Source: JBIKVP01 sp044356745
GTDB taxonomy: Bacteria > Pseudomonadota > Alphaproteobacteria > Rhizobiales > Beijerinckiaceae
Length of the DNA: 64,000 nucleotides
Direction: 5' to 3'
Assembly: GCA_044356745.1 (NCBI GenBank)
Contig: JBIKVP010000002.1
Span: 1-64,000 of the forward strand
The notes below the pieces were generated by a model that saw only the letters and a program-made list of their open reading frames with translations, was not told where the DNA came from and made no database searches. Positions 9,991 to 19,740 of the stretch are shown here, piece by piece; the first letter of the stretch is position 1; each line of letters begins with the position of its first letter. The translations under genes were made by a program, and so were the position numbers.

Positions 9991-10037
9991 AAAATACTTT
10001 GGAAATTGATTCGTTATCGTTATGAAGGGTTTTTGTT

Positions 10038-10916
10038 ATGACTGAGGGTAAACCACGTCGTTTAGGCAAAGGATTGGCTGCACTTATTGGTGATGGTGCT
10101 GAAGAAAACTTGTCTGTAAGTCAGTCGCAAGGATCTCGACGTGTCCCCATTGAATTTTTAAAAACTAATCCACGCAATCCACGACGTTTGTTTCAAGAAA
10201 CTGATTTAGAGGATTTAACAGCTTCAATACGAGAAAAAGGTATTCTTCAACCCATTCTGGTTCGCTCAATCTCTGGAATGAGTGATGTTTTTGAAATTAT
10301 TGCTGGTGAGCGTAGGTGGCGTGCAGCACAGCGCGCTGGGTTGCATGAAGTTCCTGTTTTAGTCGTTGAAGCAGATGATCAACAATCTTTGGAACTTGCC
10401 ATTATTGAAAACGTACAGCGTTCTGATCTTAATCCTATAGAGGAGGCTGCTGGTTACGAGCAACTCATGGCGGAATTTTCTTATGTACAGGCTGATGTGG
10501 CTAAAGTTATTGGAAAAAGCCGAAGTCATGTTACAAATACGCTTCGTTTACTCAAACTACCTACCTCAGTTAAACAGCTTGTACTTGATGGTCAGATCAG
10601 TGCGGGTCATGCTCGTGCGTTGCTTTCTGTCGCTGATCCTGAAGCTGTGGCAAAAGATATCATTCAAAAAGGACTTAATGTTCGCGATGTTGAGAAAATT
10701 GCACAACATGAGAGTTCTGGACATGCTGCTCCTGACATAAAATCTGTACGCGAAGCAGTTGAAAAAGACCCTGACACACTTGCTCTTGAGGAAGCCCTGG
10801 AGTCAATTCTAGGATTATCAGTAAGTTTACATCACCAAGCAAAAGGTGGTGAAATACGTATTCGTTATCAATCACTCGATCAGTTGGAGAGTTTATGTCA
10901 AAGACTTCGAACTTAA
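10038..10916 (+). CDS. parB: chromosome-partitioning protein ParB (CTPase, parS binding)
   Basis: ParB binds parS and, as a CTP-dependent clamp, spreads on flanking DNA. The 292-residue product has an N-terminal RRLGKGLAALIGD segment and the ParB/Srx domain with the CTP-binding GERRWRA box. The helix-turn-helix lies around VAKVIGKSRSHVTNTLRLL, and the C-terminal dimerisation domain ends at SLCQRLRT. It follows parA. Downstream it faces an unrelated gene on the other strand only 6 bp away, where other rhizobia usually carry holA. Confidence 0.95.
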   Translation: MTEGKPRRLGKGLAALIGDGAEENLSVSQSQGSRRVPIEFLKTNPRNPRRLFQETDLEDLTASIREKGILQPILVRSISGMSDVFEIIAGERRWRAAQRAGLHEVPVLVVEADDQQSLELAIIENVQRSDLNPIEEAAGYEQLMAEFSYVQADVAKVIGKSRSHVTNTLRLLKLPTSVKQLVLDGQISAGHARALLSVADPEAVAKDIIQKGLNVRDVEKIAQHESSGHAAPDIKSVREAVEKDPDTLALEEALESILGLSVSLHHQAKGGEIRIRYQSLDQLESLCQRLRT

Positions 10917-10922
10917 ACGGCT

Positions 10923-12281
10923 TTAAAGCCCTTTAATGAGCTGAATAGTACGGCGATTTTCGACTTCTTTTCGCGCACTTGCAATCTTTGCGTTGCAGGC
11001 TTCTAAGTCAACCATCATGTTGACCGGCCTATACGAGTCGAGCCGCGATAGCAGTTCGCCTGAGTCTGCATTCCACATTTGCAATTCTCCATTGAGCAAG
11101 TAGTCACGGAAGAATCGTTCAGTTTCGATTTTATGTTCAGCAGCTGTAATTGAACCGTCATCGCTTCCATAAACGCCATTAAAGATATCGAATTTCAACC
11201 TTTCTTCAGCAGGTGCTAATCGGAACCGTATCTCTACCAAACCGTCAGGCGAAGCATAGGTCATCAGCAGTTCCTGTTCTTGCTGATCAATAATTTTGGG
11301 AATCATAAACTCAAATGGGCTGTAAGGCGCACTTGTTCTCAACCGAACATGGATGATGGGTAAGTCAATAATTTCTTCTGCTTCAGGCTTTTTGCCTTCT
11401 ATGACTGCGGCGATAAGCTCTTCGCCCAAAACTTTTTTCCAGCCACGTAATTCATAAAGATGTTGGCGATATTCGGTCATTGGTGTGGGAATACCAAACC
11501 GTTCCTCCACAGACCGGATTGCCATTTCGCGTACAAGCGGCAACTCTCGATAAAGACGTAACGCATCGCGTGGATTGTCGGGATTGATGATCGGTTCACT
11601 CGTTGCATGCGCAATAGCGCACCGGCCAGAGTCACGCAGATGCTTGGATATATCTGTTACCCCCTGAGCAGTGATACTCTCTTTCGCCTCCTTTACACCT
11701 GAACCACTGAGGGTCGGTAAGGCAGCATCCATCGAAGCTATCCGATCGTGAGGCTTTGGAAAAGCCAGTTCAAGTACACGCCAATATGAGAGAAAGGCGT
11801 ATCCATGATGGTTGAGGCTGCGTGCCTCGCGCATCAACGCCAGCGCGATCTGAGGCTTCTCTTCTTTCGGGCAAATCAATTCAGTGAAGTCAAATGCTTG
11901 CCGGATGCCAAAACCGGACTTTTTATTAAGCTTCCTCATTAAGAGCATACTGCCGCCGGTTCGATGGGCAACCGCTATCCCGGCGTTATGCTGCCAGGCT
12001 ATAACGCTCAAAAATCGATAGAGTAAACATTCACCTTTGTCTTGAGACATTCCCACAGGATAATTGATTGCAACGCCGGGGTAATCTTCTTGGGTAAGAG
12101 GGATAATCCAAAGTGTGTGACCATCAAACTCTACCCTTTGGGGCAGCGTTGGCCATGGACAGGATGGTTCGATGTTCAGACATATCCATTGTCCGCGGGT
12201 AAGCAGATCAGGCGCAGACTCGTAAGCCGTCTTTTTCGGCAAAATTTCAATAGAAAGGGGCATCCCCAATTCATCGCGCAT
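10923..12281 (-). CDS. orphan protein with a HEPN-type R-x4-H motif
   Basis: I do not recognise the family with certainty. The 452-residue protein has no signal peptide or membrane segment. Residues 1-130 are beta-rich. A helical middle part (about 140-260) contains SGRCAIAHA, where R220-x4-H225 fits the R-x4-6-H signature of HEPN RNases and the similar helical domains of stress and defence proteins. The C-terminal part (about 310-410) looks beta-rich. It is a single gene convergent with parB, 6 bp away, and has no companion antitoxin or MNT gene. The position suggests a recent insertion. An RNase or defence role is only inferred. Confidence 0.6.
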   Translation of the reverse strand: MRDELGMPLSIEILPKKTAYESAPDLLTRGQWICLNIEPSCPWPTLPQRVEFDGHTLWIIPLTQEDYPGVAINYPVGMSQDKGECLLYRFLSVIAWQHNAGIAVAHRTGGSMLLMRKLNKKSGFGIRQAFDFTELICPKEEKPQIALALMREARSLNHHGYAFLSYWRVLELAFPKPHDRIASMDAALPTLSGSGVKEAKESITAQGVTDISKHLRDSGRCAIAHATSEPIINPDNPRDALRLYRELPLVREMAIRSVEERFGIPTPMTEYRQHLYELRGWKKVLGEELIAAVIEGKKPEAEEIIDLPIIHVRLRTSAPYSPFEFMIPKIIDQQEQELLMTYASPDGLVEIRFRLAPAEERLKFDIFNGVYGSDDGSITAAEHKIETERFFRDYLLNGELQMWNADSGELLSRLDSYRPVNMMVDLEACNAKIASARKEVENRRTIQLIKGL

Positions 12282-12584
12282 GGTTTTAGTACATCAAACA
12301 TTAGAAATTTTAAAAAGGGGAGAGCTGATAAATTTTAGATAAAATTCTCTTAAGTAGTGCGTCAGTTTCAATTACAGATAACAAATATCTTTGCTGAACT
12401 GACAAAATTAATCTGCAAGAATTAACTTTAAAGTTCACCCTACCCAAACAAAAAAGCTTAAGTGACAAAATTGAAAGATACGCCGTTATGCAATAAACTT
12501 ATTTCTATTGTTCCTCCAAGTTAATGATCCTGCGATCACAGTGGCCAAGTTATATTATTTTTGGGATCTTGCGGATGTTAGTTT
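12282..12584. other. AT-rich intergenic region
   Basis: This ~300-bp stretch separates the start of the orphan HEPN-like gene from the end of the thiolase gene. It must hold the promoter of the former. I see no open frame, clear hairpin terminator or repeat in it. Confidence 0.4.
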
Positions 12585-13766
12585 TTATCGCTCAACTGTC
12601 AATGCAACACCCATACCACCACCAATACATAACGTTGCAAGTCCTTTTTTAACGTCACGGCGGTTCATTTCATGAAGTAAGGTGACAAGAACACGTGCGC
12701 CGGAAGCTCCGATAGGATGGCCAATAGCAATTGCACCGCCATTGACATTGATTTTACTTGTATCCCAACCTAACTCACGATTGACACAAATCGCTTGAGC
12801 GGCGAAAGCTTCATTTGCTTCAATCAGATCAAGGTCATTAATTGACCAACCTGCTTTGTCTAAAGCTTTACGCACGGCAGGAACAGGGCCTGATCCCATA
12901 ATCGCAGGATCAACACCAGCGGTTGCCCATGATGCAATACGTGCCAGAGGTGTCAGTCCGCGTTGAGCAGCATTTGTTGCGCTCATAAGAACAAGTACTG
13001 CAGCACCGTCATTTAATCCTGATGCATTCCCAGCTGTGACTGTACCCTCTTTTGTAAACGCTGGTTTAAGCTTGGTCATGGAATCCAGAGTTGCTCCTTC
13101 ACGGATATATTCATCTTGATCAATGATAACTTCCCCTTTGCGACCAGAGATAACATAAGGCACAATCTCATCAACAAAGCGTCCCCCTTTTTTGGCTACT
13201 TCGGCTTTGTTTTGTGATGTTACCGCGAATTGATCTTGCTCTTCACGGCTGATTTGCCATTTCTGCGCAATATTTTCCGCAGTTTGCCCCATGTGATAAC
13301 CGTTAAAGGCATCCCACAAGCCATCTTTGATCATGCTGTCTATAAAAGCGATATCGCCCATTTTTGTTCCCGAGCGCATTTGTGCGCAGTGTGGAGAAAG
13401 TGACATAGACTCTTGCCCACCTGCGATAACAATATCAGCATCGCCATTGCGAATTTGCTGTAAACCTAATGCAACCGCTCTTAAGCCTGAACCACACACT
13501 TGGTTCAGTCCCCAAGCAGTCGATCCGATGGGTAATCCAGCTTTAATCGCTGCTTGCCGTGCGGGATTTTGGCCTTGTATCGCTGTGAGAACCTGTCCAA
13601 GAATTACTTCATCAACCTCGCTCGCGGCAATATTTGCTTTATTCAGTGCAGCCTTAATGACTGCTGCGCCAAGATCATGTGCGGGTATGTTCGCAAATGC
13701 GCCATTAAAGGAACCAACAGCTGTGCGTGCTGCACTTACGATAACAATATCTTGTTGTTCTGACAT
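12585..13766 (-). CDS. phaA: acetyl-CoA C-acetyltransferase (thiolase)
   Basis: This biosynthetic-type thiolase condenses two acetyl-CoA molecules to acetoacetyl-CoA. The 393-residue length is typical. [11 protein letters not shown] holds the nucleophilic Cys, [17 protein letters not shown] the catalytic His, and [10 protein letters not shown] near the end the second Cys. A phasin is encoded at 27.2 kb, so a role in polyhydroxybutyrate synthesis is plausible, but phaB and phaC are not in the window and atoB would be an equally valid name. It lies 87 bp downstream of tolC on the same strand. Confidence 0.9.
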   Translation of the reverse strand: MSEQQDIVIVSAARTAVGSFNGAFANIPAHDLGAAVIKAALNKANIAASEVDEVILGQVLTAIQGQNPARQAAIKAGLPIGSTAWGLNQVCGSGLRAVALGLQQIRNGDADIVIAGGQESMSLSPHCAQMRSGTKMGDIAFIDSMIKDGLWDAFNGYHMGQTAENIAQKWQISREEQDQFAVTSQNKAEVAKKGGRFVDEIVPYVISGRKGEVIIDQDEYIREGATLDSMTKLKPAFTKEGTVTAGNASGLNDGAAVLVLMSATNAAQRGLTPLARIASWATAGVDPAIMGSGPVPAVRKALDKAGWSINDLDLIEANEAFAAQAICVNRELGWDTSKINVNGGAIAIGHPIGASGARVLVTLLHEMNRRDVKKGLATLCIGGGMGVALTVER

Positions 13767-13853
13767 TTTTTGCTCCTACGCCATGTCGGCATTCATTGTC
13801 TATGGTTCGCGATATATTCAGTGCTATCCAAGGCTGTCTCTTGGTTAATGATG

Positions 13854-15284
13854 CTAACGCCCGTCGGGGATTTGTGTACCCCATATTTTGTCTTTCACCT
13901 GATGAAAGTGCTTTTTGGGTTTATATTGAGCAACTTTTAATCCTAAACGTGCTGCAGATAACTGCCCGATGGTTTGCATAACCTGATATGATGCAACGAC
14001 ACGATCGCGTTGTGCTGAAATAAGCGTTACACGCGCATCAAGGAGTTCCTGTTGAGCATTAAGAACATCCAGTGTTGTTCTTTGCCCCACCTTTGCTTCT
14101 TCACGTACACCGCTTAAAGCAGTTTCCGCGGCCTGAACCTGCGCTTGCGCCGCAAGAATTTGTGCTTTAGCTGCTTCGAGTTGTCCCCATGCTGCGACAA
14201 TTCCTGCACGAATTGAATCGCGTGAGACATCAACTTCAAGCCGACGTTGTGCAACTGTTTCTTTGGCAGCGCGAACCCTCGATGTGACTTCTCCACCTTC
14301 ATAAAGAGGCACATTCACAGAACCAACTAAGGATGCACTTGAACGGCGATCACCAAGCCCTTGCAAATCATAACGCTGCCCAACAGAACCTGTTAAAGCG
14401 ACTGTTGGATAAAGCTCTCCTTCAGCCAATTTGACGTTAAATTCAGCCAAATCAAGTTGATGCAGGGAGGCGTTTAAGGAGGGATGCTCACTCAGTCCAA
14501 GTTCAAGCGCACGAGTAAGGTTCACAGGTAACAAACGCTCAACAGTTTTGCCTGGAGATAGTTTTTTGGGCTCTCCGCCAACAGCTTGCCGATAACGTGC
14601 TAAGCTTGATTTGAGTAAGGCTTGCGCTACACTCACTTGCGAGCGTGCACCAGCCTGTCGTGCCTCTGCTTGTGCCACATCGGTGCGCGTGACTTCGCCA
14701 ACTGTAAAGCGATCACGTACTTGTCGGAGCTGCTCATCGAGAACCTCAACGTTATTTTCTCGTAAATTGAGAATCGCTGAATCACGCAAGACGTTCATGT
14801 ATGCTTGGGCTGCTTCAAACAGGATGTTTTGTTCTGTTGCGCGTAAACTTTCACGAGCGGCAAAAATACCAGATTCGGCAGAGCGAACGCGATTAAATGT
14901 ACGGTGTCCATTCCAGATCGTCTGCGTGACATTAAGACCAACACCACGTGGATAACTTGGCTCTTGAGAACCAACCCGCCCTGGAAGGTCTGTATCATTA
15001 TATTCAATACCGCCATCTGCTGATACATTGATCCGTGGACGATAACCAGACAAAGCTTGTGGTAAATTTTCATCTGTAGCGCGGACGCTTGCGCGAAAAG
15101 CATTTAAGCTTGGATGTGCGTTGTAGGCACGCGCTAAAGCGCTCTCAAGTGTTTCTTGCGCATTCAAACTTTGAAAACCTGCTGGTAGAGCGATCGATGT
15201 TAACAAAACATACACATAAGGCATTAAGACCTTTGATATTGGTCGCTTTTTATGTCGTATAAGTGAAAAACAAGTTTTGCTCAA
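13854..15284 (-). CDS. tolC: TolC-family outer membrane efflux/secretion channel
   Basis: This is the trimeric outer-membrane channel that serves drug efflux pumps and type I secretion. The 476-residue product has a cleavable signal peptide ending near SLNAQ. Two OEP repeats follow, with long coiled-coil helices and characteristic segments such as LESALARAYNAHPSL and VQAAETALSGVREEAKVGQRTTLDVLNAQQELLDA. The N-terminal region before the hydrophobic core is long, so an ATG at residue 21 could be the real start. No inner-membrane pump gene is adjacent. Confidence 0.92.
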   Translation of the reverse strand: MSKTCFSLIRHKKRPISKVLMPYVYVLLTSIALPAGFQSLNAQETLESALARAYNAHPSLNAFRASVRATDENLPQALSGYRPRINVSADGGIEYNDTDLPGRVGSQEPSYPRGVGLNVTQTIWNGHRTFNRVRSAESGIFAARESLRATEQNILFEAAQAYMNVLRDSAILNLRENNVEVLDEQLRQVRDRFTVGEVTRTDVAQAEARQAGARSQVSVAQALLKSSLARYRQAVGGEPKKLSPGKTVERLLPVNLTRALELGLSEHPSLNASLHQLDLAEFNVKLAEGELYPTVALTGSVGQRYDLQGLGDRRSSASLVGSVNVPLYEGGEVTSRVRAAKETVAQRRLEVDVSRDSIRAGIVAAWGQLEAAKAQILAAQAQVQAAETALSGVREEAKVGQRTTLDVLNAQQELLDARVTLISAQRDRVVASYQVMQTIGQLSAARLGLKVAQYKPKKHFHQVKDKIWGTQIPDGR

Positions 15285-15502
15285 CGGTTTTACCTTATGG
15301 ATTTAAAGGTGCATTGTGACCTGCGTCATCATTATAATTTAAAGAATACTTCCGGAACTTTTGTCAGATACGCTGCATTTTCGTTAAATTGATGACGATT
15401 AACACAACACGCAGCGAATCGTCGTTCATACTTTGTTAATATCATTGGCAAGCGTAATTTCGCAACAAGATAAACCTGTTTTATGTGTGTAGAGTAATCG
15501 AT

Positions 15503-16042
15503 TTACGTCTTTGGCTCTTCAAGGCCACCTCGACCAAGCGCACGCTGCATGAGGATTGTATCACGCCATTGATCTAATTTATATCCAGTGTGTTCAAGCG
15601 TGCCAACATGTTTAAAACCCATTCGCGTATGGAGTTGGACAGAACCAATTGAAGCACTATCACCAATGACAGCAATCATTTGACGAAAGCCCTTTTCTTC
15701 ACACGCTTTTATGAGTTCCTGCATTAATTTTGAGCCTACACCATAACGCTGCCAGTTCGGTGCAATGTAAATTGAATCTTCCACTGTAAAGCGGTAAGCG
15801 GGACGTGGGCGAAACATATTGGCATACGCATAACCTACAACCTTATTATCAATTGTAGCAACATAAGTGGGGTATTGTGCATTCCAGAGCGCATAAAAGC
15901 GCTCAAGCATCTCTTGTTCAGTTGGGGGATCAAGCTCAAACGTTGCTGTTCCCTCAATCACTTCACGGGCATAAATTGTTGTAATGTCACTGATGTCATC
16001 GCGTGTAGCATAGCGGATTTGAATAGATTTTTGTTGCTTCAT
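15503..16042 (-). CDS. GNAT N-acetyltransferase (phosphinothricin acetyltransferase-like)
   Basis: This acetyl-CoA-dependent N-acetyltransferase has 179 residues. The N-terminal IRYATRDDISDITTIYAREV and the GTATFELDPPT segment are typical of the PAT/MnaT subgroup, which acetylates methionine sulfone, methionine sulfoximine or phosphinothricin. The acetyl-CoA loop QRYGVGSKLMQELI lies at about residues 98-111. The substrate is not known here. It begins 31 bp after the histidine kinase gene and is probably co-transcribed with it. Confidence 0.85.
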   Translation of the reverse strand: MKQQKSIQIRYATRDDISDITTIYAREVIEGTATFELDPPTEQEMLERFYALWNAQYPTYVATIDNKVVGYAYANMFRPRPAYRFTVEDSIYIAPNWQRYGVGSKLMQELIKACEEKGFRQMIAVIGDSASIGSVQLHTRMGFKHVGTLEHTGYKLDQWRDTILMQRALGRGGLEEPKT

Positions 16043-16073
16043 GGATCTTTGACTTCATGGCGTGCGTACGGCA

Positions 16074-17624
16074 TTACGCTTGATTGACACTTCGTACACT
16101 TCGATTGCTTTCAGGAACGGCAGCAAGGGCATCCATGACGCGTGACGCTGGAAAGGTTACAATCACTTCTGTCCCAACCCGCACTTGGGATTTAAGTTTG
16201 AATGTACCGCCATGCAGGTCAACAAGACCCTTGACGATTGGCAATCCTAACCCAGAACCCTGTTCTGCTGTTTTAAGTGCTAGTGAACCGCGGCCGAAAG
16301 TTGAGAGCACCGTTGCAATTTCGTTTTCTGGAATTCCTGGACCCGTATCACGCACACTAACATATTGACCGCGACTTTGTGTCCAGCCTGCTTTAATAAT
16401 AATGTCTCCTCCAACGGGAGTAAATTTAATTGCGTTAGAGAGTATATTCAGAATAATTTGGCGAATTGCTCTCTCATCAGCCCACAACTTAGGTAGATTT
16501 GGTTCAATATGCTCATGTATTACCTGACCTTTAGTTTTTGCACGCAGGCTCATCATATGATTACATTCTTCAGTTATATAAGAAATATTAATTGCTTCTT
16601 CATGAAGTTCATATTTTCCTGCTTCGATACGTGATAAATCAAGAATTTCGTTGATCAGATTTAAAAGATGTTGGCCACTACCATGAACATCAGCGGCATA
16701 TTCCTTATAAGCGGGTGCGGAATGAGGACCAAAAACCTCATTCTTCATGACTTCTGAAAATCCCAAGATAGCATTGAGAGGCGTTCTCAATTCATGGCTC
16801 ATCGTTGCTAAAAAACGTGATTTTGCTAAATTCGCTTCTTCAGCTTTATGACGTGCTTCATCAGAGTTTGCCCGTGCTTGCTCTAATTCAATGAATAAAA
16901 CGTCTTTTTCTGCGCGTGACTCAAAATTGGCTACTGTGCTTGAATGCAATCGGTTGGTGAGGAACACGAAATATAAAAGTGCCCCTGATCCCATGAGCAC
17001 CATGCCAAAAGCATTAAAATTATGTACTGAATTTAAATCTAAGAACCCCGTCAGTGAGAGTGTTAATGGAATGAGGGCTGCGTATACGGCGCGAGGGATA
17101 GCAAACGAGAGCATTGCCGTCATCGCTGCAACAATCATCAATACAAAAAGAACAAAGACTTTACTTTGTTCAGTGCCAGTAAATAATAACATTCCAACAA
17201 TTACAGACCAGCTAAAGCCTTGCATAAATTCACTAATAATAAAGCGACGTCGCCAGTGCTCTACACGATCTTCATTTGGTTTTTCACGGTTAAAACCTTG
17301 GCACTGCAAGAGGAGCAGACCTGTTGAGGCCATTATAAATGTTCCCCACAATAAAATCGGAGCCCACTCTAACCATATCTTAGCAACAAGCCCTACCGCA
17401 CCTGCAAGAATAATCATAGCCAGAGATGCACTCAAATGTTGTTGTGCATATACTCTCAAAAGTTCATAATCAAATGAGCGTTCTAAACCTGTTGATGATA
17501 CTAATCGCTCTCTCGCGGCGCGAATTTCAAGCGTTGCTTTACGCTTTTGGGCGATTTGTGATGGATCACCTGATCCCCGACCACGTTGTATCATTTCGGC
17601 AGTAAGCTGTGTCATGTTACTCAA
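16074..17624 (-). CDS. membrane sensor histidine kinase, PleC/PdhS-type HisKA
   Basis: The 516-residue protein has a cytoplasmic N-terminus, about six hydrophobic segments (roughly residues 60-225) and a coiled-coil linker. The HisKA H-box is ATMSHELRTPLNAILGF and the HATPase has NILSNAIKFTPVGG, DTGPGIPE and GSGLGLPIVKGL. The dimerisation region (DVHGSGQHLLNLINEILDLSRIEAGKYEL) is of the PleC/DivJ/PdhS type, which acts on the single-domain regulator DivK in alphaproteobacteria. The target is inferred. It is divergent from the Lon-N gene across 161 bp and there is no response regulator nearby. Confidence 0.88.
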   Translation of the reverse strand: MSNMTQLTAEMIQRGRGSGDPSQIAQKRKATLEIRAARERLVSSTGLERSFDYELLRVYAQQHLSASLAMIILAGAVGLVAKIWLEWAPILLWGTFIMASTGLLLLQCQGFNREKPNEDRVEHWRRRFIISEFMQGFSWSVIVGMLLFTGTEQSKVFVLFVLMIVAAMTAMLSFAIPRAVYAALIPLTLSLTGFLDLNSVHNFNAFGMVLMGSGALLYFVFLTNRLHSSTVANFESRAEKDVLFIELEQARANSDEARHKAEEANLAKSRFLATMSHELRTPLNAILGFSEVMKNEVFGPHSAPAYKEYAADVHGSGQHLLNLINEILDLSRIEAGKYELHEEAINISYITEECNHMMSLRAKTKGQVIHEHIEPNLPKLWADERAIRQIILNILSNAIKFTPVGGDIIIKAGWTQSRGQYVSVRDTGPGIPENEIATVLSTFGRGSLALKTAEQGSGLGLPIVKGLVDLHGGTFKLKSQVRVGTEVIVTFPASRVMDALAAVPESNRSVRSVNQA

Positions 17625-17785
17625 TCAAATTGTATTAATAATTTGCTTCTAAGACATCATAAAAATAAAATGTAAGTCTTTCTTTAGTATCTTAAAATGG
17701 CTATTGAAGTCTTAAAGCGTATTGATTTTAGGCGCTGAGCTTGGAAATAGATTGCTTTTTTCAAACTCACTTTTATGAGTCTATA

Positions 17786-18460
17786 ATGTCGAGCAATATT
17801 GTTTATAGTCATCCTGATGATTGTCCGCTTGTCGTGCCACTGTTTCCACTGGTCGAAGCGCTTTTGTTGCCGCGTGGGCAAATACCACTAAATGTTTTTG
17901 AACCACGCTACATGATGATGATTGATGATGCGCTTAAGGGATCACGACTTATCGGTCTTATACAACCAGATTTTCAGACGACGGGATCGCCTCTTCTTCC
18001 TGCGCTCTTCTCTGTTGGATGTGTTGGCCGGATCACCCAGTATGCTGAAACGGGGGATGGACGTTATCTCGTCACTTTAACGGGTATCTCACGTTTTCAT
18101 ATTACCCACGAAGTGTTGACAACTACATTATATCGGCAAGCCCAAGTGGATTACAGCCGTTATGCAAGCGACTTTATGCCACGTGCTGGCGAAGATGATG
18201 TAGATCGAGATGCCATTATTCAATCGTTACGCCGATTTGCGGAACGTCATGAACTTGATATTGACTGGACAAGCGTAAAATCGGTTCCTTTAGAAGCACT
18301 TGTTAATGCGCTTGCGATGATGTGTCCTTATGGAGTACGCGAGAAGCAAGCGCTACTTGAAGCGATGACATTGAAAGAGCGCGCTGATCTCCTAATTGCT
18401 TTAACCGAAATCGAAGAAGCAAAAGGTTCATCCGGTCATGGTGATCATGGCTTACAATAG
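17786..18460 (+). CDS. Lon N-terminal (LON substrate-binding) domain protein
   Basis: A 224-residue stand-alone LON substrate-binding domain without the AAA+ and protease parts. It shows the family features PLFPLVEALLLPRGQIPLNVFEPRY near the N-terminus and VGCVGRITQYAETGDGRYLVTLTGISRF. The biochemical role is not established. The ATG at 17786 is chosen because it begins just before the domain. Together with the Trm112-like gene 12 bp downstream it forms a gene pair common in alphaproteobacteria. Confidence 0.88.
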   Translation: MSSNIVYSHPDDCPLVVPLFPLVEALLLPRGQIPLNVFEPRYMMMIDDALKGSRLIGLIQPDFQTTGSPLLPALFSVGCVGRITQYAETGDGRYLVTLTGISRFHITHEVLTTTLYRQAQVDYSRYASDFMPRAGEDDVDRDAIIQSLRRFAERHELDIDWTSVKSVPLEALVNALAMMCPYGVREKQALLEAMTLKERADLLIALTEIEEAKGSSGHGDHGLQ

Positions 18461-18472
18461 GACGATGTTTTC

Positions 18473-18700
18473 ATGAATGATGTTTCACCTCAAAATCCAC
18501 AGCCTCATCCTCAAGATATCGGATCACCCCACGTTGATCCTAAATTATTAGAGATTCTTGTGTGTCCTTTAACAAAAGGGTCACTTGAATATGATGCATC
18601 TCGACAAGAGCTTATCAGTCGTCAAGCGGGATTGGCCTATCCCATTCGCGAAGGTATTCCGATCATGCTTCCTGATGAAGCGCGCGTTTTGGCATCATGA
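18473..18700 (+). CDS. Trm112 family small protein
   Basis: A 75-residue protein of the Trm112/UPF0434 family. [17 protein letters not shown] and the [19 protein letters not shown] segment are diagnostic. Only one Cys remains of the zinc ribbon seen in other members, which is usual for the bacterial YcaR-like group. Eukaryotic and archaeal homologues activate methyltransferases; the bacterial role is unclear. Its last codons overlap the start of the pseudouridine synthase gene by 4 bases (ATGA). Confidence 0.88.
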   Translation: MNDVSPQNPQPHPQDIGSPHVDPKLLEILVCPLTKGSLEYDASRQELISRQAGLAYPIREGIPIMLPDEARVLAS

Positions 18701-19740
18701 TGAATGAGCACGGTGAAGTACTTATTGAAGTGACATTAGAGCAATGTGATCAAGGGGCGCGTCTTGATAAAACGCTTGCTGAGCATCTTAAAGATCATCC
18801 GCTTGCGCTGTCACGAACTCGCTTGCAAGATTTGATCCGCTCCAACCATGTCACACTAAATGGTCTTGTTATCCAAGACATCAAATATGGGGTCAATGCA
18901 GGGGATCATATCGTTGTTCAAGTTCCAGAGGCGCTGCCCGCTAAGCCACTTCCTGAACCGATCGCACTTCAAGTCATTTATGAAGATGATATCTTAATCG
19001 TTATTGATAAACCAGCTGGGCTCGTGGTGCATCCTGCCGCGGGGCATCAAGATGGCACATTGGTCAATGCCTTAATTCATCATTGTGGATCTTCCTTATC
19101 TGGAATTGGTGGTGTCAAACGCCCTGGGATTGTGCATCGCCTTGATAAGGATACGACAGGGCTGCTTATTGTTGCGAAAACTGATCTGGCGCATCAGCAT
19201 CTGAGCGCGCAATTTGCAGATCATGGCCGTACAGGATCACTTCATCGTGCTTACACCGCGCTCGTATGGGGGGAAATGTCGCGCGCGCATGGAACGATTG
19301 ATGCTGCTCTCGAACGTGATCCTCGTAGCCGTGAGAAAATTTCTGTTGTTCCTACCCGTGCGCCAGCTGAACGAGGCAAATATGCATTGACCCACTGGCA
19401 TCTTGAGCGTGCATTTCAAGGCGTTGAGGGGATCACGGAAGTTAGCCAAGTGACGTGTCAACTTGAAACAGGACGCACACATCAAATTAGAGTGCATATG
19501 GCGCATATTGACCATCCATTGTTAGGAGATCAAACTTATGCAATGGGATTTCGCACTAAAGCCAACCGTTTGTCAGACACTGCACAAGACGCATTGAATG
19601 CGCTTAAACGACAAGCGCTCCATGCTAAAGAGCTTGGATTTGCCCATCCTTTAACTGGAGAAGAGCTTTTCTTTGAAAGTCCTTTACCCGCTGATATAGC
19701 AGATTTGATTTTGGCGCTTGATGCCTCTCCATCACTTTAA
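18697..19740 (+). CDS. rluD: RluA-family 23S rRNA pseudouridine synthase, RluD-like
   Basis: RluD-type enzymes isomerise uridines of helix 69 in 23S rRNA. The 347-residue product has an N-terminal S4 RNA-binding domain (about residues 15-80) and the catalytic segment [19 protein letters not shown], in which the Asp is the nucleophile. [22 protein letters not shown] follows. It overlaps the Trm112 gene by 4 bases and converges with mrp, whose 3' end overlaps it by 9 bases. RluD versus RluC specificity is inferred from overall similarity. Confidence 0.88.
   Translation: MMNEHGEVLIEVTLEQCDQGARLDKTLAEHLKDHPLALSRTRLQDLIRSNHVTLNGLVIQDIKYGVNAGDHIVVQVPEALPAKPLPEPIALQVIYEDDILIVIDKPAGLVVHPAAGHQDGTLVNALIHHCGSSLSGIGGVKRPGIVHRLDKDTTGLLIVAKTDLAHQHLSAQFADHGRTGSLHRAYTALVWGEMSRAHGTIDAALERDPRSREKISVVPTRAPAERGKYALTHWHLERAFQGVEGITEVSQVTCQLETGRTHQIRVHMAHIDHPLLGDQTYAMGFRTKANRLSDTAQDALNALKRQALHAKELGFAHPLTGEELFFESPLPADIADLILALDASPSL

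Noticed and set aside
13327..17469. Long reading frames on the plus strand opposite the thiolase, tolC and histidine kinase genes (for example 13327-13848 and 16891-17469)
   Set aside because: They mirror strongly supported genes on the other strand and have no protein family features; typical antisense shadows.
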